Source: CAYVBJ01 sp964517005 (GTDB lineage: Bacteria; Bacteroidota; Rhodothermia; Balneolales; Balneolaceae). Taken from it: a DNA stretch of 16,126 bases. A program made the translations under genes and the position numbers. Numbering within the stretch: the first letter of the stretch is position 1; every line of letters begins with the position of its first letter. Where the stretch lies: contig CAZFAJ010000063.1 in assembly GCA_964517005.1 (NCBI GenBank), positions 1-16,126 on the forward strand, in the 5' to 3' direction. Below the pieces are notes generated by a model. The model was not told where the DNA came from. It searched no databases and saw nothing but the letters and a program-made list of their open reading frames with translations. Shown piece by piece: positions 6,340-13,696 of the stretch.

Positions 6340-8589
6340 TCAATTTCTTTTTCCTGCAATGGGCAACGGATCGTTTAAATCTTCTGTATGATGCATCAGT
6401 GCCTGATGTGTTGCAATTTTTTTATCTGATTTTTTCTTCTTCACTTTTTGATAACTGCCATCAGGCAAAAGAACCCAGCGCTGCCGGTTATCCCTCAAAT
6501 AGACATTAAAAAGAAATTGAAGATATTTTTTCAGATCTGTGTGCTCTATGGGAGCAAGTACCTCAACCCGGGCATCCAGATTACGGTGCATCCAGTCGGC
6601 CGACCCGATATAGTAGTGCTCTTTTCCGCCGGAGTAAAAATAGTAGCAGCGAGAGTGTTCCAGAAAACGTCCAATAAGAGCATGAACTCGGATATTCTCA
6701 CTCAGCCCCTTTTTGCCGGGGATCAAACGGCAGACACTTCTCACAATCAAGTCTGTCTGCACACCGGCTGCTGAAGCTTCATAGAGTTTTTGAATAATCA
6801 GGGAATCTTCCAGGTTGTTCATTTTACCGATAATTCTTGCTTTTCTTCCTGCTTTTGCCTCCTCAATTTCGTGATCAATCAAATCATATATGGATTGCCT
6901 CATAAAACGTGGAGCAACGATCATTTTTTTATAAGATTGATCAGGAGCGTACCCTGTTAAGAGATTGAAGATTTCGGATACGTCTGAGGCTATATCCTCG
7001 TCACAAGTAAAAAATCCAAAATCTTCGTAAAGCTGTGCGGTATCCGGATGATAATTTCCGGTGCCAATATGAACGTATCGCCGTAGTCCATCAGGTTCAT
7101 CACGCACCACGATGGTTATTTTTGAGTGGATTTTCAATCCCGCAATTCCATAGGAGACGTGAACCCCCGATTTTTCAAGCCTGTGAGCCCACTCAATATT
7201 GCGCTCTTCATCAAATCTCGCTTTTAATTCTACCAGAACAGCGACCTGTTTGTCATCTTCTGCTGCATTCATCAATGCGTGCATTACCGGTGAGTCACTG
7301 GACGTTCGATACAGTGTTTGTTTTATGGCCAGTACTTTCGGGTCTTTGGAAGCTTCTTCCACGAATCGCTGGGTAGAAGTCTTAAAACTGTGATAAGGAT
7401 GATGCACGATAAAATCACCTTTCCGGATAATTTCAAAAAAGCCGGGTGACTCCTCATCCATTTCGTGCCGGAGAACCGGGTGTAGTGTAGGTATCCAGGG
7501 GTCATACCTCAGTTGGTGAAAACCTTCAAAGTCGTACAGCTGAATGCAGTCGGCCAGCCCGATCGGACCTCTCATTTCAAAGACATCTTTAGGATGGATC
7601 TGCAGATTTTTGATGAGGTATTCCTTCATGTCGTCCGGCGTTTTCGAATCCAGTTCAAGCCTTACGATATCAGCAAATCGCCTTTCTCTCAATTCATCTT
7701 CGATCATTTCAAGCAAATCATCTGCCTCTTCCTCATTTCGTTCCAAATCGGCATTGCGTGTCAGCCTGAATATATTTGCGGAAAGAATCTCCATGCCCGG
7801 AAAAAAGCGTTGCATTTTTTGCCGGATAAGATCACTGATCGAGACGAGAATTACTTCTTTTTCTGATTTATTTACTTTTATCCAGCGCGGAAGGTTGGAT
7901 GGTATTTTTATCCGGGCAAAACGGGTTTCCTCTGAGGCCGGAATTTTCAGTTTGATTGCAAAAGAACGGCTTTTATTCGAAATAAAGGGGAAAGGGTGAG
8001 TTTCATCAACAGCCAGCGGTGTGATGATTGGGTAAAGTTGTTTATTGAAATAGGTATTAGCAGTGGCTTTTTCGCTTTCAGTGAGAGTTTCAATTTTTTT
8101 TATACGAATACTAAACTTTTCTAACTCAGGCAGCAGCTGTTTAAAATAACAATCCCGGTAAGCGCGGATCATTTTTTTAACTTCACTCCGGATTTCATTC
8201 AGTTGTTCTTTGGGAGTGCGGCCGTCTACAGTCAGGTCTTTTACGCCTGCATGGAGCTGTCTTTTCAGACCGCCAATTCTTTTTTGAAAAAACTCATCCA
8301 GATTGGAACAGACAATCCCGATAAATTTAACCCGCTCAAGCAGGGGAACATTCTCATCCTGAGCTTCTGATAATACTCTCCAGTTGAATTTGAGCCAGCT
8401 CAATTCGTAATTAAAGAAGTAGTCCGGGCCAAATATTTTGAGTTCACTTGCCCTGAAATCCTTCTGGAGCCCTTTTTCCATCAGAACTTCATTCTTCTTT
8501 GGATTCGCAAGACTTTTACCGTGTTTGGTTTTCTGGATTTCAAGAGGATCTTTCTGTAACTCGTCCGGTGAAAATGACTCCTTTGTCAT
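6340..8589 (-). CDS. ppk1: Polyphosphate kinase 1
   Basis: A 749-residue PPK1, which reversibly transfers the gamma phosphate of ATP to a growing inorganic polyphosphate chain in the cytosol, supporting phosphate storage and stress survival. Domains in order: N-terminal (E-L-S-W-L-K-F-N at 62-69, and N96 in C-S-N-L-D-E-F-F corresponding to the ATP-contacting Asn), head domain (about 150-370), and two phospholipase-D-like C-terminal domains. His488 in G-L-K-I-H-S-K matches E. coli His435, the phosphorylated catalytic residue. Arg428 (T-L-Y-R) and Arg458 (A-R-F-D-E-E) match its metal/phosphate-binding arginines. About 55 residues precede the usual start of homology, a low-complexity charged extension. 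A Lys-rich tail follows the last domain. The start is ATG, with a divergent 265-bp region before ruvB. No ppx or phoU lies beside it. Confidence 0.97.
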   Translation of the reverse strand: MTKESFSPDELQKDPLEIQKTKHGKSLANPKKNEVLMEKGLQKDFRASELKIFGPDYFFNYELSWLKFNWRVLSEAQDENVPLLERVKFIGIVCSNLDEFFQKRIGGLKRQLHAGVKDLTVDGRTPKEQLNEIRSEVKKMIRAYRDCYFKQLLPELEKFSIRIKKIETLTESEKATANTYFNKQLYPIITPLAVDETHPFPFISNKSRSFAIKLKIPASEETRFARIKIPSNLPRWIKVNKSEKEVILVSISDLIRQKMQRFFPGMEILSANIFRLTRNADLERNEEEADDLLEMIEDELRERRFADIVRLELDSKTPDDMKEYLIKNLQIHPKDVFEMRGPIGLADCIQLYDFEGFHQLRYDPWIPTLHPVLRHEMDEESPGFFEIIRKGDFIVHHPYHSFKTSTQRFVEEASKDPKVLAIKQTLYRTSSDSPVMHALMNAAEDDKQVAVLVELKARFDEERNIEWAHRLEKSGVHVSYGIAGLKIHSKITIVVRDEPDGLRRYVHIGTGNYHPDTAQLYEDFGFFTCDEDIASDVSEIFNLLTGYAPDQSYKKMIVAPRFMRQSIYDLIDHEIEEAKAGRKARIIGKMNNLEDSLIIQKLYEASAAGVQTDLIVRSVCRLIPGKKGLSENIRVHALIGRFLEHSRCYYFYSGGKEHYYIGSADWMHRNLDARVEVLAPIEHTDLKKYLQFLFNVYLRDNRQRWVLLPDGSYQKVKKKKSDKKIATHQALMHHTEDLNDPLPIAGKRN

Positions 8590-8854
8590 AGTTTCAAAAA
8601 TTGTATTTGTTTACAGTATATTTAATCAATTTAATAATTATACTTTAACTTAATGTAAACGGTTTTATTGGAATTCCAGTGGATCAGGTTTTTAGATTTC
8701 AAAAACTCCCTTTTAAGATGTGGTAAGTTAGTCGAAAACAAGTATAATTGTGGTATTAATTAATGTGGAATTCAGTTTGTGGAATCTTAAAACCAATTCA
8801 AGTTTGCAAATAAATTCCGGAAAAAAAATAAATCATAAAGAGGACAAGAATTAG
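8590..8854. promoter_or_regulatory. Divergent promoter region between ppk1 and ruvB
   Basis: This 265-bp, strongly AT-rich non-coding stretch must supply promoters for both genes, since neither has a same-strand neighbour upstream within reach. A TATAAT hexamer lies at 8743-8748 on the plus strand, about 110 bp before ruvB, but no well-spaced -35 element accompanies it. No long open frame, tRNA or riboswitch fold was seen. The exact promoter positions are not assignable by eye. Confidence 0.4.
8837..8843 (+). promoter_or_regulatory. Ribosome-binding site for ruvB
   Basis: AAAGAGG ends 11 bases before the GTG at 8855. It is one of the few clear Shine-Dalgarno-like sequences in the window and supports the GTG codon as the start. 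Confidence 0.55.
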
Positions 8855-9871
8855 GTGCAGAATCCGCTTTTAAACCCTGAAGAAAAAGAAGAAGCATTTG
8901 AATCAAATATAAGGCCTTCATCTCTGGAAGAGTTTATTGGTCAAAAAAAAGTTATCAGCAATTTACAGGTATTTATTCAGGCTGCCCGAAAAAGAAATGA
9001 GGCATTGGATCATGTAATTCTTTCAGGCCCGCCCGGCCTTGGAAAAACAACCCTTGCCTATATCATTGCCCGGGAGATGGGAGTTCAAATCAGGCCAACC
9101 ACGGGTCCGGTACTTGAAAAACCGGGCGACCTGGCCGGAATGCTTACAAACCTGGAAGAGGGTGATGTGCTGTTTATAGATGAGATTCACAGGCTCAACC
9201 CGATTATTGAGGAATACCTCTATTCAGCGATGGAAGATTACAAACTGGATATCGTTATAGATTCAGGGCCGAATGCAAGAAGTGTTCAGATTGAACTCAA
9301 CCGTTTTACACTTGTGGGAGCTACTACCCGGAAAGGGCTGCTTACATCTCCTCTGAGGGCGCGCTTTGGAATCGATATGAGGCTCGATTATTACGATGTT
9401 GAACTTCTTCAGCGTATTGCCCTGCGAACCGCTCACATTCTTGGCTTTGGCATTACGGAGACCGGGGCTCATGAAATTGCAAGACGAAGCCGCGGCACTC
9501 CCCGCATCGTAAATAAGCTGCTGAGAAGAACAAGGGATTTTGCTCAAGTAGAAGATCTTGATTCGATAAACAAGGAGATCGCAGACAAAGCATTGAATGC
9601 CCTGGATGTGGATGAAAATGGCCTGGATGATATGGACTCAAGAATTCTGAGGGCGATTGTTGAGAATTACGGGGGAGGGCCCGTTGGCCTTGGTACACTT
9701 GCGGTTGCGGTTGGAGAAGATAAAGGGACAATCGAGGAAGTATATGAACCCTATCTGATTAAGGAAGGTTTTATGCAGCGCACCCCAAAAGGAAGGGTTG
9801 CCGCCGGAAAAGCATATCAATACCTGGGAATCAGCCGGGGAAACAGTGAGTCGGATCTTTTTCCCGGTTAA
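8855..9871 (+). CDS. ruvB: Holliday junction branch-migration helicase RuvB
   Basis: A 338-residue AAA+ motor that, as a hexameric ring with RuvA, drives branch migration of Holliday junctions in recombinational repair. Motifs: P-S-S-L-E-E-F-I-G-Q (21-30), Walker A G-P-P-G-L-G-K-T-T (58-66), Walker B L-F-I-D-E-I-H (106-112), sensor 1 G-A-T-T-R (155-159), S-P-L-R-A-R-F-G with the arginine-finger region (165-172), sensor 2 S-R-G-T-P-R-I (212-218), and a winged-helix domain ending T-P-K-G-R (310-314). The length is typical. The start is GTG, fixed by the Shine-Dalgarno at 8837-8843 and by the family's usual N-terminus. Neither ruvA nor ruvC is adjacent. It is followed by metK at 101 bp; co-transcription is possible. 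Confidence 0.98.
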   Translation: MQNPLLNPEEKEEAFESNIRPSSLEEFIGQKKVISNLQVFIQAARKRNEALDHVILSGPPGLGKTTLAYIIAREMGVQIRPTTGPVLEKPGDLAGMLTNLEEGDVLFIDEIHRLNPIIEEYLYSAMEDYKLDIVIDSGPNARSVQIELNRFTLVGATTRKGLLTSPLRARFGIDMRLDYYDVELLQRIALRTAHILGFGITETGAHEIARRSRGTPRIVNKLLRRTRDFAQVEDLDSINKEIADKALNALDVDENGLDDMDSRILRAIVENYGGGPVGLGTLAVAVGEDKGTIEEVYEPYLIKEGFMQRTPKGRVAAGKAYQYLGISRGNSESDLFPG

Positions 9872-9912
9872 ACTTTTTCAGCATGCAGCATTCAAAGAAT
9901 GTGGAAGAAAGC

Positions 9913-9932
9913 CTGAATTTTCGTAGATTCAG
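9913..9932 (+). terminator. Hairpin between ruvB and metK
   Basis: CTGAAT (9913-9918) and ATTCAG (9927-9932) form a perfect 6-bp inverted repeat around 8 bases (one extra G-U pair possible), 42 bases after the ruvB stop. No T-tract follows on the plus strand (an A-run does), so this is at best a weak terminator or leader hairpin. No SAM-I or SAM-II riboswitch consensus is recognisable in this 101-bp gap before metK. Confidence 0.25.
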
Positions 9933-9972
9933 CACTTAAAAAAAATTCTTATAAATCTAATAAATTATATAA

Positions 9973-11121
9973 ATGAAACATCTATTTACATCCGAATCCG
10001 TATCAGAAGGACACCCCGATAAAATTTCCGATCAGATTTCGGATGCCATACTGGATGCAATGCTTAGGCAGGATCCTGAGTCTCGTGTTGCTGTAGAAAC
10101 GCTCGTAACCACAGGCCTTGCGGTTGTATCCGGAGAAGTAAGAACTGATGCCTATGTAGATGTGCAGGAAGTTGTGCGAAACGTTATTCGCGATATCGGA
10201 TACACAAAAGCAAGCTATCGTTTTGATGCGGACTCTTGTGGGGTGCTTTCCACTATCCATCAGCAAAGCCCGGATATTGCACAGGGTGTGGATTCAGGTG
10301 ATAATAAACTACAGGGAGCCGGCGACCAGGGAATGATGTTTGGTTATGCATCCAATGAAACCGACGCACTGATGCCATTTGCTATTCACTATTCGCATCT
10401 TTTGTTGAAAAAACTTGCCCATATTCGAAAAGAAACCGCATTGATGTCGTACCTGGGCCCCGACAGTAAAAGTCAGATTACCGTTGAATACGGTGAAGAC
10501 AGAAAACCCAAAAGAATCAACACGATTGTTCTTTCTACCCAGCATGATGAAGGCGTGGATCAGGCTCAGATTAAAGCCGATATAAAAAAGCACCTTGTTG
10601 GTAAAATTCTTCCTGAAGAGATGATTGATTCAGATACAATTCTGCATGTGAATCCAACAGGTAAATTTGTTGTCGGAGGCCCTCATGGAGATACCGGATT
10701 AACCGGCCGTAAGATAATTGTGGACACATACGGAGGAAAAGGCGGACATGGCGGCGGAGCGTTTTCCGGAAAAGATCCGTCAAAAGTGGACCGGAGTGCT
10801 GCTTATGCGAGCCGTCATATTGCCAAGAATGTTGTTGCTGCTGAACTTGCTGAAGAGTGTCTTGTACAGGTAGCGTATGCGATTGGTATTCCATACCCTG
10901 TTTCAGTAAATGTGTATACGTACGGCACAGGTAAAGTTCATGATACCAAGCTGGCAGAAATTATTCACAATACGTTCGACCTTACACCGTCAGGAATAAT
11001 CGACCGTTTTGATCTAAAACGGCCCATCTATCAAAAAACTGCTGCATACGGACACTTCGGACGGGATGAATTTCCCTGGGAAAAAACAGATTATATTAAA
11101 AAACTTCGAAATGCCGTTTAA
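9973..11121 (+). CDS. metK: S-adenosylmethionine synthetase
   Basis: A 382-residue methionine adenosyltransferase. It joins methionine and ATP to give SAM, releasing phosphate and pyrophosphate, and supplies all cellular methyl transfer. Three-domain family signatures are intact: T-S-E-S-V-S-E-G-H-P-D-K at 6-17 (His14 and Asp16, ATP/Mg contacts), G-A-G-D-Q-G at 115-120, G-G-P-x-G-D-T-G-L-T-G-R-K at 235-247, and the loop G-G-G-A-F-S-G-K-D at 260-268 with K-V-D-R-S-A-A-Y following. The length is near the E. coli 384. The start is ATG at 9973 in an A/T-rich leader without a strong Shine-Dalgarno. It may read through from ruvB or use its own promoter. There is nothing unusual in the product. Confidence 0.98.
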   Translation: MKHLFTSESVSEGHPDKISDQISDAILDAMLRQDPESRVAVETLVTTGLAVVSGEVRTDAYVDVQEVVRNVIRDIGYTKASYRFDADSCGVLSTIHQQSPDIAQGVDSGDNKLQGAGDQGMMFGYASNETDALMPFAIHYSHLLLKKLAHIRKETALMSYLGPDSKSQITVEYGEDRKPKRINTIVLSTQHDEGVDQAQIKADIKKHLVGKILPEEMIDSDTILHVNPTGKFVVGGPHGDTGLTGRKIIVDTYGGKGGHGGGAFSGKDPSKVDRSAAYASRHIAKNVVAAELAEECLVQVAYAIGIPYPVSVNVYTYGTGKVHDTKLAEIIHNTFDLTPSGIIDRFDLKRPIYQKTAAYGHFGRDEFPWEKTDYIKKLRNAV

Positions 11122-11158
11122 TAATATTACGAGAGCAAAAGTGTTATAAAATATCTCT

Positions 11159-11173
11159 CTTGAAAATTTCAAG
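11159..11173. repeat. Perfect palindrome between metK and PHP gene
   Basis: CTTGAAA-A-TTTCAAG is a perfect 7-bp inverted repeat around one base, 37 bp after metK and 42 bp before the PHP gene ATG. The tight spacing fits a dimeric repressor or activator site better than an RNA hairpin, since a one-base loop cannot form. It is a candidate operator for the downstream gene(s). Confidence 0.35.
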
Positions 11174-11215
11174 TTAAACTCATTTAAAATTCTGAAATTG
11201 GGAGTATACTGAGGA

Positions 11216-12274
11216 ATGAAGAAGTTTTTTCTCATAATTTTTTTTCTCATAATCTGCAATAGTCTGGCTGAATCTGGCCTGAAAGCTCAGCAGAAAGTTA
11301 TTGTGTTAAATCCATATGAGGAATTGGATTTTGGGAACAAAAATCACAAAGCAAATTTCCATACTCACACCACAAAATCTGACGGTTCGCAAGATCCGGA
11401 TGTTGTCATCGATGGTTATCACCGTGAGGGTTACAGCATTCTTGCACTGACAGATCACAACCATGTAACCTGGCCCTGGTTTAATTTTGGAAAAAATCCT
11501 GAAGAACTGGAGATGCTCGCCGTACCCGGAAATGAGCTTTCCCGGCATCATCATAGCCTGAGCCTCTTTACACTCTATCCCTACCCGGTACGTGAGTGGC
11601 CAACCCGTAAACTTGAGGTTTCTATCAGGGAAGTAAGTGAAAACGGCGGGCTAAATGTATTGGCCCATCCGGGAAGATACTGGGAGCTGGAGGGTGAAGA
11701 TATTCCTGATGATGCTCTGCAAGAATATGTAAAACTTTTCCGGCGGTTTGAGCTGCTGATCGGCATGGAAGTTCACAATATGGAAAATCGCTATCCCCGC
11801 GATCGTAAATTGTGGGATGCGCTGCTTCAGGAGTTGATGCCGGCTCGTCCGGTATGGGGATTTGCCAATGATGACAGTCATCAGGAAACACATATCGGTT
11901 TAAACGCGAACCATTTTCCACTTGAAAATCTTTCGGAAAGTGCGGTTCGTGAGGCGATGCTTTTGGGTAAATTTTATTTCAGCTCAGTGACAACCCACCC
12001 CGAAGATGAAAGAGACGCGGACCAGGTGCCGGTTATCACAGCTGTTCACTATGATGATGAAGCAAATAAGCTTACACTGAAAGCAGAAACGAACGGTGTG
12101 CGTGTTGATGAGAGCCATTTTACGTGGTTTTCAAACAGAGGGAAGATTGTTGGGAAAGGCTCCGTCATCTATCTCGATGATACCAAGGAGCTCACAACCT
12201 ATCTTCGTGCTGAAATCCGGGGTTCCGGAGGGGTAGCCTATACACAGCCGTTCGGTCTTGCGGATAAGAAGTAA
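11216..12274 (+). CDS. Secreted PHP-domain metallohydrolase
   Basis: A 352-residue exported protein: signal peptide M-K-K, hydrophobic core, L-K-A-Q (about 22-25), then a PHP (polymerase and histidinol phosphatase) domain from about 45 to 260. Metal-binding motifs are present: H49-T-H51 with Asp56, T-D-H-N-H at 79-83, Glu107 in G-N-E-L, L-A-H-P-G (His151), and N-D-D-S-H with Asp219 and His222. The family fold usually hydrolyses phosphoesters with two or three metal ions. Stand-alone secreted PHP proteins of the CehA/McbA-like type are known, but the substrate here is not predictable. Residues 270-352 form a short beta-rich C-terminal domain of unknown role. It lies 94 bp after metK and 108 bp before the amidohydrolase pair on the same strand. 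GAGG at 11211-11214 sits unusually close to the start; GGGAG at 11200-11204 is a better-spaced alternative. Confidence 0.9.
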   Translation: MKKFFLIIFFLIICNSLAESGLKAQQKVIVLNPYEELDFGNKNHKANFHTHTTKSDGSQDPDVVIDGYHREGYSILALTDHNHVTWPWFNFGKNPEELEMLAVPGNELSRHHHSLSLFTLYPYPVREWPTRKLEVSIREVSENGGLNVLAHPGRYWELEGEDIPDDALQEYVKLFRRFELLIGMEVHNMENRYPRDRKLWDALLQELMPARPVWGFANDDSHQETHIGLNANHFPLENLSESAVREAMLLGKFYFSSVTTHPEDERDADQVPVITAVHYDDEANKLTLKAETNGVRVDESHFTWFSNRGKIVGKGSVIYLDDTKELTTYLRAEIRGSGGVAYTQPFGLADKK

Positions 12275-12382
12275 AATATTATTTGAATTTTGATCACTAT
12301 CCGAAAAATATAAGCGTTTTGTCTTTTCATTTTTCTGCTCTACATTTCAGGCGTCTGATAAACCAATCTAAAAAAGCGAGTC

Positions 12383-13696
12383 ATGAAATACCTATACTGT
12401 TTTACGAGTTTTTTACTCTTGTTTTTTCTGTTGATCGAGCCCATGGCTGCACAGCAACAGACTCATGTTTTCCGCGGAGCCGAGATATTACCCGTATCCG
12501 GAGATCCCATTCCAAATGGAGTTCTTGTTGTTAAAAATGGAAAAATTGAGTCTCTTGGACCCGAAGGTTCGGTCTCTGTACCTTCCGAAGCGAAAGTAAT
12601 TGACGTAAAAGGCAAAGTGATTATGCCCGGCCTTGTTGATCCGCATTCCCACATCGGCGAAGGTGATGGTGGCGACCGGTCAGCGGCTATGCATCCCGAT
12701 GTCCGGATCATGGACACGATTGATCCCCGCAGTGATACCTTTAAAAAAGCCCTCGCAGGTGGAATTACGTCCGTAAATGTGATGCCGGGATCCGGCCACC
12801 TGATGAGCGGGCAGACAGTCTACCTGAAACTTCGCCCTGCCAACACAGTGGAAGAGATGCTGCTGTATGTGGATGAAGAGAATAAAATATATGGGGGACT
12901 TAAGATGGCGAACGGAACGAACTCCTTGCGTCAGCCTCCCTTTCCCGGAACGCGGGCCAAATCTGCGGCGATGGTGCGTTCACTCTATCTGAAAGCACAG
13001 CAATATCACGATAAAATCAAAAAATCTGAGGGCGATCCTGAGAAAATGCCGGAGCGCGATCTCGGAATGGAAACACTGATTGAGGTGCTCGAAGGAAAAC
13101 GTATTGTTCACAATCACACCCACCGGCACGATGATATTCTTACGGCCATACGTCTTTCCCGGGAATTTGGGTACAGGCTTGTTTTACACCACGTGAGCGA
13201 AGGCTGGAAAGTGGCAGATGAAATTGCCGAAGCCGGTGTGCCTGCATCGATTATTGTTCTTGATTCACCCGGCGGAAAAATGGAAGCGGTAGACCTGGCC
13301 TACAGAACCGGGGCTGTGATGGAAGAGGCTGGTGTCGATTTTGGCTATCATACCGATGACGGCATTACCGATTCGCGTCTTTTTTTACGGTCTGCTGCTT
13401 TCGGAATGCGTGAAGGAATGAGCCGTAAAAAAGCTCTTGAATCTCTCACGATTGCGAATGCACGGATGATGGATATTGAAGATCGCACCGGAAGCCTTGA
13501 ACCCGGAAAAGATGCCGATTTTATCATTCTTTCTGGCGACCCGTTCAGTGTGTACACGAAAGTGGAACAGACTTGGGTGGAAGGTGAAAAAGTATGGGAC
13601 TATTCAGATCCCGAAGACAAAAAATATGCAACCGGCGGTTACGATGTATTTCGGGGCGGTGGTTACGGACATCACGATCATGAAGGAGGAAAATAA
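12383..13696 (+). CDS. Exported amidohydrolase, metal site present
   Basis: A 437-residue amidohydrolase-superfamily protein (imidazolonepropionase/hydantoinase-like subgroup) with a signal peptide (hydrophobic to about 22, A-A-Q cut at 22-24). The composite beta domain occupies about 28-80 and 365-405 and encloses a TIM barrel. Candidate metal ligands: H88-S-H90 in P-G-L-V-D-P-H-S-H, a His-rich block H243, H245, H247, H249, L-H-H at 268-270, and H-T-D-D at 323-326. The closing G-S-L-E-P-G-K-D-A-D and G-D-P-F are family typical. The C-terminus (about 423-437) is Gly/His-rich (G-G-G-Y-G-H-H-D-H), possibly metal-binding. Likely reaction: hydrolysis of a cyclic amide or related C-N bond outside the cytoplasm; the substrate is unknown. 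The stop TAA overlaps the next gene's ATG by one base. Confidence 0.9.
   Translation: MKYLYCFTSFLLLFFLLIEPMAAQQQTHVFRGAEILPVSGDPIPNGVLVVKNGKIESLGPEGSVSVPSEAKVIDVKGKVIMPGLVDPHSHIGEGDGGDRSAAMHPDVRIMDTIDPRSDTFKKALAGGITSVNVMPGSGHLMSGQTVYLKLRPANTVEEMLLYVDEENKIYGGLKMANGTNSLRQPPFPGTRAKSAAMVRSLYLKAQQYHDKIKKSEGDPEKMPERDLGMETLIEVLEGKRIVHNHTHRHDDILTAIRLSREFGYRLVLHHVSEGWKVADEIAEAGVPASIIVLDSPGGKMEAVDLAYRTGAVMEEAGVDFGYHTDDGITDSRLFLRSAAFGMREGMSRKKALESLTIANARMMDIEDRTGSLEPGKDADFIILSGDPFSVYTKVEQTWVEGEKVWDYSDPEDKKYATGGYDVFRGGGYGHHDHEGGK
13684..13690 (+). promoter_or_regulatory. Ribosome-binding site inside the upstream gene's 3' end
   Basis: AGGAGGA-like sequence (AAGGAGGA around 13683-13690) lies 5 bases before the ATG at 13696, within the last codons of the first amidohydrolase. 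With the TAATG overlap this points to coupled translation and fixes the start of the second gene. Confidence 0.7.

Noticed and set aside
7513..7999. Plus-strand frames of 117 and 151 codons opposite ppk1
   Set aside because: Overlapping shadows in different frames of the strongly conserved ppk1 coding strand.
9872..9972. SAM riboswitch upstream of metK
   Set aside because: The 101-bp gap lacks the conserved SAM-I core and anything I can recognise as SAM-II; only a weak 6-bp hairpin is present.
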